64,000 nucleotides of DNA, from positions 186,001 to 250,000 of the forward strand of contig NZ_BMDQ01000002.1 in the NCBI RefSeq assembly GCF_014635865.1, written 5' to 3'. Each line of letters opens with the position of its first letter. The stretch's first letter is position 1. This DNA is from Winogradskyella haliclonae (GTDB lineage: Bacteria; Bacteroidota; Bacteroidia; Flavobacteriales; Flavobacteriaceae). Of the stretch, positions 17,716 to 27,019 are shown in pieces. The translations under genes were made by a program, and so were the position numbers. The notes beneath the pieces are model-generated. The model searched no databases, was not told where the DNA came from, and was given only the letters and a program-made list of their open reading frames with translations.

Positions 17716-18702
17716 TTATTGATATTTCCAATATTCTCTTGCACCAGTGGTACACTCACAATTACTAACACCTTGTAGTAAATCTATACCAATAGTAATA
17801 CTATGCGTTCCTGAATTATAACCTGCCAAATCATTAACCGTAAATTGGTAAGAATATGCAAAGTAGAATCCTTTTTTCATGACGCCTGCCATAGGACCAA
17901 TATTTAGAGGTTTTAACAGTTGATCATTTAAAAAACGATAAGAAGCTCCAATCCAATAGTAATCACCATATCTATTTAGTTTTCTATACTTAAAATTAAT
18001 ATCAGTACTAGAGCGACCATCACTATTAAATCGTTGATAAAATACTGAAGGTTCGTATTCTGTCATTCTATCCTGAGAACTTCTCATAACTAGGCCACTA
18101 AACAACTGAAAATTAGTCAAGCTATTTGGCTCTAATCCTGTAAAGGGGTTTACATCTTTTTCTAAAATGTTATTTACATTAAAACTGAGATAAAAATTAT
18201 TGTATCGATATAAAAACCCTGCATCAAAATTATTATTAGTTTGTGAGCGATCATCAATAATACTTGGGTCTACAATTGGAATGTCTGGAGTGGCCACAAA
18301 GTTTTCGATATCAATACGAAAACTATTAATATTATAAGACAATCCAAGGGATAAGTATTGCTTTGAATTATAGCCTAAGGTTAGATGGTGCGCAAAAGAA
18401 AACTTAATACCCTTTTGTCTCGTATTACCATTTTTATCATTGTACATACTTACACCAACACCCGAGCGATTTCCTATTCTCATATCTGCATATAGAGCTT
18501 GATTATCTGGTGCACCTTTAATGCCAACCCACTGAGTTAATCCATTAGCTCGAATTCTTACATTATCACCAATGCCAGCAAATGTTGGGGAAATTACAAA
18601 CTCATTATCAGCAAGGTATTGTGTAAATACAGGTAAATTTAGCTCTTGTGCAGAACTATAAATTGAAAAGGTTAGTAATATATATAGTAGATTTTTTTTC
18701 AT
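17716..18702 (-). CDS. PorP/SprF family T9SS outer-membrane protein (SprF-like)
   Basis: 328 residues, signal peptide (MKKNLLYILLTFSIYSSAQ), then the PorP/SprF barrel pattern: LPVFTQYLADNEFVISPTFAG, ADMRIGNRSGVGVSMYNDKNG, LSLGLSYNINSF, YLSFNVNNILEKD and a C-terminal FAYSYQFTVNDLAGYNSGTHSITIGI. It lies 26 bp after the giant adhesin gene. In F. johnsoniae SprF is needed for SprB to reach the cell surface through the type IX system, and the same position here makes SprF the best functional match. It is probably the last gene of the leftward operon; no hairpin is obvious after it. Confidence 0.93.
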   Translation of the reverse strand: MKKNLLYILLTFSIYSSAQELNLPVFTQYLADNEFVISPTFAGIGDNVRIRANGLTQWVGIKGAPDNQALYADMRIGNRSGVGVSMYNDKNGNTRQKGIKFSFAHHLTLGYNSKQYLSLGLSYNINSFRIDIENFVATPDIPIVDPSIIDDRSQTNNNFDAGFLYRYNNFYLSFNVNNILEKDVNPFTGLEPNSLTNFQLFSGLVMRSSQDRMTEYEPSVFYQRFNSDGRSSTDINFKYRKLNRYGDYYWIGASYRFLNDQLLKPLNIGPMAGVMKKGFYFAYSYQFTVNDLAGYNSGTHSITIGIDLLQGVSNCECTTGAREYWKYQ

Positions 18703-18728
18703 CTGTTTCTTCTTTAATTAGTTAGGAA

Positions 18729-21700
18729 TTACCTATAAAGGGTGAAATGCCCAACAAATGAGCGTTCAACACTTGAACCATTTGGTCTAACGACGTACCA
18801 ATAATCTCCTGTTGGTAATTCTGAGCCATTATAACGTCCATCCCAATATTCGCCTACACGATAAGTGGCCACTTTACGACCATATCTGTCAAAAATGTCA
18901 AACTCTAAATTTGGATAATTGTCTACACATCCTGGAGCCCAAGTGTCTGTAGTTCCATCACCGTTTGGTGTGAAATAATTAGGCACACAGATGTCAACAA
19001 ACTCAAGTTCTACTTGAGCAATAGCTGTACAACCATTTGTATCTGTTACGGTTATAATATATATTCCTGACTGAGTAATTGTATATGTATTTTCTGCACC
19101 ATAGTCTTCTTCATTAAATGTATATGTATAACTTCCTGTACCTCCGCCACCTTGAGCAACAATTTCATTTAATTCACCTTCTGATAGTGTAAGTGTTACT
19201 GGGTCATAATCTGACATGTCGAATAACTCGGTAGTTTGAATACAGCCATTACTGTGTCTAACGTTAATGTAATTATCAGTTCCTACAGGGATATTTGTAA
19301 AAATATTACTTGCTTGGTATGGTCCTCCGTTTAATGAGTAATCAAGTTCAGATAAATCAGTAATAGAGTCATCAACAGTTACTGTTACAGTATTTGTCTG
19401 CGCGTTTTGATCACAATCGTACGATAATTCTATTTCTGGATTAATTCTAACAGATGGGGGAAAAGTAATATTCCATTCAGATTCGCAGCCTTCAGCATCT
19501 CTAACATAGACAATATGATCTCCGCCACTTAAATCTGTAAAATCAAATTGGGTTTGACCAACGAGACCTGTTGTATATGGACCATCATAATTATCTAAAC
19601 TCACACTGTATGGTGTTGTACCACCTGATATATCTATACTAAATTCACCATCTAAATCACCGTCACAAACCTCAGGTAAAATTGAATTGGGCACTATACT
19701 CAATAATACCTGCACAGGTTCAGTGACAGTTTCAGTAAAAGTCAAATAACATCCTAGTTCGTCTTGAACTATAATATCATATTCGCCTGGTTCTAAATTT
19801 TCAAAAAGGTTAGTATCAAAAAATTGGTTTAATTGAGGTGAAATAGCATACTTGATGGTTCCTGTCCCGCCAGTAGCATTAACTAAAATTGAACCATTAT
19901 CTGTTCCAGCACATTGTACATTAGTCACACTCAATGTAGCTTCAAGAACTGTTGAAGGTTCAGTAATAGGAATTGTAGATGATATTGCGTTACAATCACC
20001 ACTTTCAACAGAAACTACATAATTACCAGCTATAAGCTCTGTAAAATAACCTGGTGTATTTTGTGTCGCATTTATTGTGTTTCCAGATGTGTCTTGTAGC
20101 GTGTAAATATAATTTCCTAGACCACCAGTTGCAGTAGCCGTAATACTTCCTGTATTATCACCAGCACAATTAATCGTTGGGTTTACTGAGTCTAAACTAA
20201 TTGCTAAATCTGGCAACGGGTCTATAGTAATATCATTTGACACGATTGCAATACAATTATTTACATCTCTAACATAGTATGAATATGTACCAACAGGAAC
20301 ATTAAAAGTTGTAGATGAGTTAAACGTTCCTAATACTGTTGCAAAATTACTATCCGCACTATAGGAGTATGGCGCATTACCACCAGTTGCATTAAGTGTT
20401 AATGCAGATTCTGTGAAACAGGTTTGAGAAGATGCTTTTACTAAATTAGCGCTTATAGGTGTTGGTTCTGAAATTGAAATATCTATAGATATCATTTCAC
20501 AATCAAAGCCATCATTAATTACAACTTGATATATTCCGGCTGCTAGTCCATCAAATACATTTGATGTTTGAGGACCAGATGAAGCTACAATTGGAGAAAT
20601 TGTATTTAAAGTGTATGTATAATTGTTTCCTTGACCACCAGTGACATTAGTAATTGTGATACTCCCATTTGAATCTCCAAAACAAACTAGCATATTTGTA
20701 CTAGGTGTAAAAATAGCATCAATTGGAGTAGGCTCGTCTAGTCTTATAGTTTCAGAAACGATGCAACCTTCTGCATCTCTAACATTAACAGTATAATCAC
20801 CAGCAGATAAATCTGTAAATGTTCCGTTTGATGAAAAAGGAACTGTTGCATCTCCAGTTAATTCATATTGATAATCTCCCCAACCACCTGTTGCAATTGC
20901 AGTTATAGTTCCAACATTATTGTTACAGGTTACGTTAGATGTTTCTGTAACATCTAATAATAACTCTTCAAGTGGGGAACCTATTATGACATCCGAAGTT
21001 GATGAACAGAATGGGCTTTGAGTTTCAGTTATAATTACCGTATAAGTTCCAGAAGTAAGACTACTAACTGTTAATGGATTTGTACTAGTATTCGCGGAAA
21101 CAACTCCAAAAACAGAAGTATTTGTACTATCAATAACTTCGTATGTGTATGTGCCTGAATAATTTGTAACATCGATATCAAAGCTTCCTGTATTATCTCC
21201 AAAACATGTTACAAAGTTTGGTGTTAAATCGAAAGTAGGAGCAATAGCTTCTGGTAGAGATACAGAAACCTCTTCAGTACAACCAGTAATGTTATCCGTA
21301 ATTGTGATATCGTATAATCCAGAAGGGAGACCGGAAATGGTGTTTCCTGCTATAGTAATTGATGGGTTATTTGGTAAAATACTATATGTGTAGGTGCCAG
21401 AACCACCAGAAGGTGAAAGTGTAATTACGCCATCATCATTATTACAAGTTGGCAATGCCGTTACATCTGGTGTTATAGTTAAGATTGGTAAAATATCTAC
21501 TGAAACTAAGTTTCCACAACCATTTGCATCGTTGATTTCTACGGTATGATTTCCTGATGCTAGATTTGAAATTGTGAAAGGGAAACTTTGTGTTTGAAAT
21601 GCACCTCCATCGATACTAATACTATAAGGCACAACTCCAACTGATGCCAAATTCACATCAATTTGAAACGTTCCATCAATGTCTAAACAATCATCATTAA

Positions 21701-24700
21701 CAACAGCTGTAATTACTGGCGAATCATCCATTGGTAATATTGTAGCTGGACTTGTAATAATACAGCCATATGCATCTAATACATGTACATAGTATGTATT
21801 TGCATCTAAATTAAATGTACTTGCGGAGCCCCATCCCGCATCAGTAGCCAATGGCGCAGCTGGTGTTGTTGTAATTTGATATTGATAGGGTGCAGTACCA
21901 TTTTCGGCAACTGCAGAAACAACTCCAGAATTTGCATTACAATTAGCGTTTTGATTCACAAAAACAGATACGTCTAAAGGAAATTCTGATTCGGTAATAT
22001 TAAAAGGAGCAGTGACAATTCCACAACCCGCATTCGGACCTGAAGTTTCTGCTATAGACACAAAATAATTTCCAAATGGTAAAGTTTCGAAATCCGTAAC
22101 GGTTAAACTTCCATTTGCCGGAACAGTTCCAGTTCCTATTGCACCAACTGGAGTTAAAGATTGTGATTCATAAACTTGGTAACTAACATCAACGTTTGTA
22201 GCATATATACTCTCAATAGTAAAAGACACATTACCATCTGCATTACCTGTACAGGTTATATTATTGCTGTCAAAAGCACTTAAAGTTAAGGTAGAGTTTG
22301 TAGGTATAGATGCCGTAGAAGTTTCGTAGTATGTACAGTTAGTAGCGCTATCATATACAACGAATGTGTATTGCACTCCAGGAATTAATCCAGTAAATAT
22401 AGTAGAAGCACTGCCTGCTGGATTCTCTGCCAACCAATTTGGATCACCTACAGAATAGGGTACAAAAGGCTCTTGATAAATCGAAAACCAAAAAGGACCC
22501 GAACTACTTAGTGCAGAGCTTACTGCTATTACTGCTTCACCGCCTGTAGAACAATTAACAGTTGGTGTAATGGTTATGTCTAAATCTGATGGAGGTGAAG
22601 CCACTAAAACATCCTGAATTAGTACTGAACATCCATTAACATCTACTACATTGATTTGGTATAATCCAAAGTCAACGACATCAAAACTTACAGATGTCGA
22701 ACCAGTAGCATTAAGCTCTGAATTGGAATAGCCATTAGTTCCTGTTACAAAGTAATTATAGGGAGCTGTACCACCAGTTACAGAGTTTATGATGACAGAA
22801 CCTTGTGAAACGCCAGAAGCTGTACACGTAATATCTACTGTACTAGAATTAACAACTATAGCATCAGGTTCAGATATGGTTATAGTCTGAGTATCTGTAC
22901 AAGAATTGGCGTCAGTAATGGTAACTGTATAATCCCCAGCAGGTAAACTAGTCGTTTGATTGCCATAATCTGTATTTGTGGTGTCATTATTTACATTAAT
23001 GACAAATGGTGGTGTACCAACTGTATTATCAATTGTTATGTCTAATGCTCCTGTAGCATCGCCATTACAATTTATATTTTGACTTTGCACTACAGCGCTC
23101 AATGCAGGAGGCACTATAGGATTTACTGTAATAATTGATGATACTACATTACATCCATTTCCATCAGTAATCTCAAATTGATAATCACCAGCTGTAGATG
23201 TAGAATATGCAAAGGTATTTCCTGTACTACCCAAAGAGCTGAATGCAGAACCATTAATTGAAACAGCATAGGTATATGGAGCAGTACCGTTGATGGTTCC
23301 TGTAATAACAGCATCTGGACTAGCAGTACAATCTAATCCTTCTGTTAATACAATATTTACAGTAGAAACTGGTAATGGAGCGACTGTATAAGATTCACTA
23401 TACTCACAATTATTTTCATCTCTTACCTGAAACGTATATGTTCCAGGTTCCAATCCTGGAAACACATTAGATGATTGATAAGGTGTTGCAGCAGATGCTG
23501 GCGCTATGATTTGATATTCTAATCCACCTATTCCACCTGTTGTATTTGTAATGCTTATTGTTGTAGTATTTGTTGAACAATCGATTGGAGTGTTACTAAA
23601 ATCTAAATCAGTAGGAGGATTTAATGGAGGAATTGTGATTTCATTAGTAATAAATGTACAATCATTTAAATCTCTTATAGTTACTGTATATGTACCTTGC
23701 CCTAAACCGTTAAATGTATTACCCGGCTGATAGTTTACGCCATCAATACTGTACGAATAAGGTGCTGTTCCTCCTGATACACCTGTAACGGTAATCGTTC
23801 CATTACTTGTACAAGTAAAAGGTGCACTCAACTCGGCGGTTCCATCAATTGGTGGGTTTTCATTTATAGTTACAGATTGTGGACTAGTATTACATATAAC
23901 ACCTCCAAAAATATACTCTACAACGACATCATAATTTCCTGCAGATAAACCTGAAAACACAGGAGAATTAGTAAATGTTACACCATTGTCAATGCTGTAA
24001 CGTATCACATTTCCGTTAGCGTTGTTTACTGTAAAAGTAATGCTCCCATCATCGTTTCCTGGACATAGAATATCTGTTGTATCTACTGTAAAATCAGGAG
24101 GTAGTGCTGCATCTACTGTAATTGAGGTAGTAGCGCTACAATTGTTTGCGTCAATAACTGTGATATCATAAGTCCCTGCTACTGTAACTGTATATTCAGG
24201 GACAGTTTGGAAATCGGTAGTGCTATTTATAAAATAAAAATAGGGTGCAGTACCGCCTTCAGGATAAATAGTTATTTCACCATCAGAACATGTTAATGGT
24301 GTTGTTAAAGCTGCAGTGACGGTCAGTAAAGGAGGCTCTACAATAGTGACATCTTCAGAATAGGTACAGCCATCTTCAGTTGTTGCAGTTACGGTGTATG
24401 TTCCTGTATTTAAATTATCAAACAAATAAGTGTTTTCGATAATTGGACCTACACTATTAACTAGTGTTCCTCCTTGATATATTTCAAATGTATATTGTGG
24501 CTCAACATCATTTGCGGATATTTGGATACTTCCTTTATCGCCGTTACAAAATGGTTGAGTAACTACTGTAGATACTGTAAAGTCTCGTTCTCTTATTTGT
24601 ACATCCGGAACTGTAAATACGCAAGGATTTGTATCTATACCTATTTGTCTGATATAAACAGTATATGTTCCTGGAGTAGTAATTGTAAATATATTGCTTG

Positions 24701-26945
24701 CTTGATAGGATATGCCATCTAAACTGTATTCATATCCAGATGGTACATCATTTACAGTAATGCTTCCTGGTGTTGTACAAATAATGTCCTCAGCAACTAC
24801 TGAAGGGTTTAATAGATTTTCGTATACATTAAAATAAAACTGAACAAAACAACCCCCTTCATAATTTATGGTTAATCTATATTGCCCTGCAGTATCAGCT
24901 ACAAAATCAGGTCCTGTAGCGACTTCATTCCAAGTACAGGAATCATCTTCATTAGCACAATCTGTATCTGTTACAGCTGGGCAACTAGTCTCATCTAGCT
25001 GTTCCCAAATAATTGAAGATGCCCCAGATATATTCGTATCTATGTTTACAAAATCTTCAGAGCCACATAAATATATGTTTGGTAGCTCTTTACCATCGTT
25101 AGGGCAAATAACAACTTCATCAGCAAATGGAATGACTGGATTAGTGGTTGTACCCCCAAAAAGTTGCACATTATACTGTTGTACAATTGATTGACACGGC
25201 GCTATTGCATTATTAAACGAATAATATGTTCCTGTAGCACTTACAGTTATGGTTTGCGTATTGCCTATGACTGGTGTTCCAGTTGGGCTAGTAGACCAAG
25301 AATATGAATCATATCCATCAGCTGCTGTTAAATCTAATGTAGAACCGCAAAGCACCTGTTCTTGTTCAAAAGTACAATCTAAATTAATTAGAAAGTTAGT
25401 AGCTTGAGGCGTTAGCAAACATCCAGTATTACTATCTATACTTGGATCATCAGTAATCTGAAATGTTGGATTAAAAAATCCATTGTATGTTGCAAAGGCT
25501 TGGTTATTTATAATATTTGAACAAGCATCAGCTAATTGTTGACAAGAATCAACAGTTTCTACTTCAATTCGTATTTCATAAACTGGGTCATTCTCTTCAA
25601 CTAGATAATCTTCAACATCAAAAATAAGCTCTCTTGTTGCAGGGTTATAACTATTAACTGTTACACCTGGTGGAAGTATTAAATCGGTTGGATGGTCATA
25701 AACGATATTGATTGGAAGGACATCTCTAATTTGGAGATTTGTTGCATTATCATTTCCTGTATTCTGAAAACCAATAACATAATTTAGCGGTGTTGATAAA
25801 CCAACACCTTGTCCTCCTATATTATTACCAGAATCGTCTTCAACAATTTTTGTAAGCACAATATTTGGCTCAATAATCTCTACGGCAAAGGCAAAGAAAT
25901 ACGGAAAATACGTATCGCCACTTGTTTCTAATCGTATGGTCCCAGATGTAGCATCATTTGCTATAACTGAATTTCCAGGATTTGGAATAGCGATTACTCC
26001 AGTATCAAACCCAAGTGTATTTGTACTATTTGGCACTCTATTATTTACTGGTAATGCACTTAATTGAGTAACAGAACTATTAAAAAAGTTTGCAACTGGT
26101 CTATCAGCTGTAGATAAACTCGTTCCATTTAATCGTAATCGATCTCCTAAAATGGGACTATCACCTTCAAGAGTTGCAAATGCAAAATTTGCTCTTACTG
26201 GTGCTGGTGCAGGAACAGTTCTAAATCCATCAACAGGAATGTCTAAGCTAGGATTGTTACCAGGAACACTAATAGCACTAAAGCCATCAAAACTTGTTAT
26301 TGATTTCCCAGGTAGCGTTGGATCTTCGTATACTATAAAAAGAGACCATCCCGCCGATTGACCAGTACCATTAAATGGATCAAAATTTGCAGTCTCTCCA
26401 ACTCCAGAAGATACATTTGCAACAGTATATGTTCCTAAATCAGCGCCAGAGCCATAACTTGTAACTATAGCTGTTACATCAGCAAAGCAGGCATATGAAA
26501 AACTATCACCACCATCTACAGATGTGCCGCCAGCATCATAAATTACTGTTCCTGTAATGTCATTATATCCTCCTGTTGGACCTCTGAATCTTACATTGGT
26601 AATAGGCTCATTACCTGGATTTACAGCACCCCAATATAAACCTGCGTAAATAATTTCATAGCAATTTGGATTAGGTATTTCTAAATCCGCACTAGAAGAG
26701 CTAAAAGTACTTGCATCACCATCAATATCAATATATTGCATATTGACATTATGGTTATATACAGAGTTGTCATTAAAGGCGTTATTATCTGGCCCTAGAA
26801 TATTGTTACCAATTAATACAATATCACCTTTTAAATCCTGATTAAATCTCGGTGTAAAAGGCACGTAGTTTTGAGCGTAGGAGTGTAGGCCTATAAAAAT
26901 TGTGATGATTATAGTGGCTATACTAGAAAAAGTAGGTTTTTTCAT
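18729..26945 (-). CDS. Giant SprB-like adhesin, T9SS type B sorting domain
   Basis: 2738 residues with a signal peptide ending LHSYAQ. Residues about 25-350 form an N-terminal globular region; about 352-490 is a DUF11-like module (IVLTKIVEDDSG ... IGFQNTGNDNATNLQIRDVLP). From about 713 to 2648 there are 22-23 repeats of roughly 84 residues with SprB-repeat character (CxGxxDGSI ... GGTAPYSYSIDG ... GTYTVTIRDxNxC). The last 90 residues are a gliding-associated type B sorting domain (VPNYFTPNGDGTTDTW ... FDIFDRYGRKV ... GDYWYVV). SprB of F. johnsoniae is longer (about 6500 residues) and is the mobile gliding adhesin. Order and the neighbouring SprF support the same export route; gliding itself is inferred. 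Confidence 0.93.
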   Translation of the reverse strand: MKKPTFSSIATIIITIFIGLHSYAQNYVPFTPRFNQDLKGDIVLIGNNILGPDNNAFNDNSVYNHNVNMQYIDIDGDASTFSSSSADLEIPNPNCYEIIYAGLYWGAVNPGNEPITNVRFRGPTGGYNDITGTVIYDAGGTSVDGGDSFSYACFADVTAIVTSYGSGADLGTYTVANVSSGVGETANFDPFNGTGQSAGWSLFIVYEDPTLPGKSITSFDGFSAISVPGNNPSLDIPVDGFRTVPAPAPVRANFAFATLEGDSPILGDRLRLNGTSLSTADRPVANFFNSSVTQLSALPVNNRVPNSTNTLGFDTGVIAIPNPGNSVIANDATSGTIRLETSGDTYFPYFFAFAVEIIEPNIVLTKIVEDDSGNNIGGQGVGLSTPLNYVIGFQNTGNDNATNLQIRDVLPINIVYDHPTDLILPPGVTVNSYNPATRELIFDVEDYLVEENDPVYEIRIEVETVDSCQQLADACSNIINNQAFATYNGFFNPTFQITDDPSIDSNTGCLLTPQATNFLINLDCTFEQEQVLCGSTLDLTAADGYDSYSWSTSPTGTPVIGNTQTITVSATGTYYSFNNAIAPCQSIVQQYNVQLFGGTTTNPVIPFADEVVICPNDGKELPNIYLCGSEDFVNIDTNISGASSIIWEQLDETSCPAVTDTDCANEDDSCTWNEVATGPDFVADTAGQYRLTINYEGGCFVQFYFNVYENLLNPSVVAEDIICTTPGSITVNDVPSGYEYSLDGISYQASNIFTITTPGTYTVYIRQIGIDTNPCVFTVPDVQIRERDFTVSTVVTQPFCNGDKGSIQISANDVEPQYTFEIYQGGTLVNSVGPIIENTYLFDNLNTGTYTVTATTEDGCTYSEDVTIVEPPLLTVTAALTTPLTCSDGEITIYPEGGTAPYFYFINSTTDFQTVPEYTVTVAGTYDITVIDANNCSATTSITVDAALPPDFTVDTTDILCPGNDDGSITFTVNNANGNVIRYSIDNGVTFTNSPVFSGLSAGNYDVVVEYIFGGVICNTSPQSVTINENPPIDGTAELSAPFTCTSNGTITVTGVSGGTAPYSYSIDGVNYQPGNTFNGLGQGTYTVTIRDLNDCTFITNEITIPPLNPPTDLDFSNTPIDCSTNTTTISITNTTGGIGGLEYQIIAPASAATPYQSSNVFPGLEPGTYTFQVRDENNCEYSESYTVAPLPVSTVNIVLTEGLDCTASPDAVITGTINGTAPYTYAVSINGSAFSSLGSTGNTFAYSTSTAGDYQFEITDGNGCNVVSSIITVNPIVPPALSAVVQSQNINCNGDATGALDITIDNTVGTPPFVINVNNDTTNTDYGNQTTSLPAGDYTVTITDANSCTDTQTITISEPDAIVVNSSTVDITCTASGVSQGSVIINSVTGGTAPYNYFVTGTNGYSNSELNATGSTSVSFDVVDFGLYQINVVDVNGCSVLIQDVLVASPPSDLDITITPTVNCSTGGEAVIAVSSALSSSGPFWFSIYQEPFVPYSVGDPNWLAENPAGSASTIFTGLIPGVQYTFVVYDSATNCTYYETSTASIPTNSTLTLSAFDSNNITCTGNADGNVSFTIESIYATNVDVSYQVYESQSLTPVGAIGTGTVPANGSLTVTDFETLPFGNYFVSIAETSGPNAGCGIVTAPFNITESEFPLDVSVFVNQNANCNANSGVVSAVAENGTAPYQYQITTTPAAPLATDAGWGSASTFNLDANTYYVHVLDAYGCIITSPATILPMDDSPVITAVVNDDCLDIDGTFQIDVNLASVGVVPYSISIDGGAFQTQSFPFTISNLASGNHTVEINDANGCGNLVSVDILPILTITPDVTALPTCNNDDGVITLSPSGGSGTYTYSILPNNPSITIAGNTISGLPSGLYDITITDNITGCTEEVSVSLPEAIAPTFDLTPNFVTCFGDNTGSFDIDVTNYSGTYTYEVIDSTNTSVFGVVSANTSTNPLTVSSLTSGTYTVIITETQSPFCSSTSDVIIGSPLEELLLDVTETSNVTCNNNVGTITAIATGGWGDYQYELTGDATVPFSSNGTFTDLSAGDYTVNVRDAEGCIVSETIRLDEPTPIDAIFTPSTNMLVCFGDSNGSITITNVTGGQGNNYTYTLNTISPIVASSGPQTSNVFDGLAAGIYQVVINDGFDCEMISIDISISEPTPISANLVKASSQTCFTESALTLNATGGNAPYSYSADSNFATVLGTFNSSTTFNVPVGTYSYYVRDVNNCIAIVSNDITIDPLPDLAISLDSVNPTINCAGDNTGSITATATGGLGNYIYTLQDTSGNTINATQNTPGYFTELIAGNYVVSVESGDCNAISSTIPITEPSTVLEATLSVTNVQCAGTDNGSILVNATGGTGTIKYAISPQLNQFFDTNLFENLEPGEYDIIVQDELGCYLTFTETVTEPVQVLLSIVPNSILPEVCDGDLDGEFSIDISGGTTPYSVSLDNYDGPYTTGLVGQTQFDFTDLSGGDHIVYVRDAEGCESEWNITFPPSVRINPEIELSYDCDQNAQTNTVTVTVDDSITDLSELDYSLNGGPYQASNIFTNIPVGTDNYINVRHSNGCIQTTELFDMSDYDPVTLTLSEGELNEIVAQGGGGTGSYTYTFNEEDYGAENTYTITQSGIYIITVTDTNGCTAIAQVELEFVDICVPNYFTPNGDGTTDTWAPGCVDNYPNLEFDIFDRYGRKVATYRVGEYWDGRYNGSELPTGDYWYVVRPNGSSVERSFVGHFTLYR
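19000..24805 (-). repeat. Tandem SprB-type repeats within the giant adhesin
   Basis: About 22-23 diverged copies of a unit near 84 codons. Most copies have a Cys early (for example VTCFGDNTG, ITCTGNADG, QCAGTDNGS) and another near the end (DANNCS, DEEGC-like), about 65 residues apart. Copies are too diverged to be an unstable DNA repeat. Limits are approximate. Confidence 0.8.
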
Positions 26946-27019
26946 GATATATAATGTTTGATTATTCTTTACCTATCGGGTTTGGGGCTTAACAGATAAA
27001 GAATGCCCTTAATGATATG

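Noticed and set aside
24868-25194. Plus-strand ORF of 108 codons inside the giant adhesin gene
   Set aside because: Lies wholly antisense to the continuous 2738-codon frame, and has no promoter or family motif.
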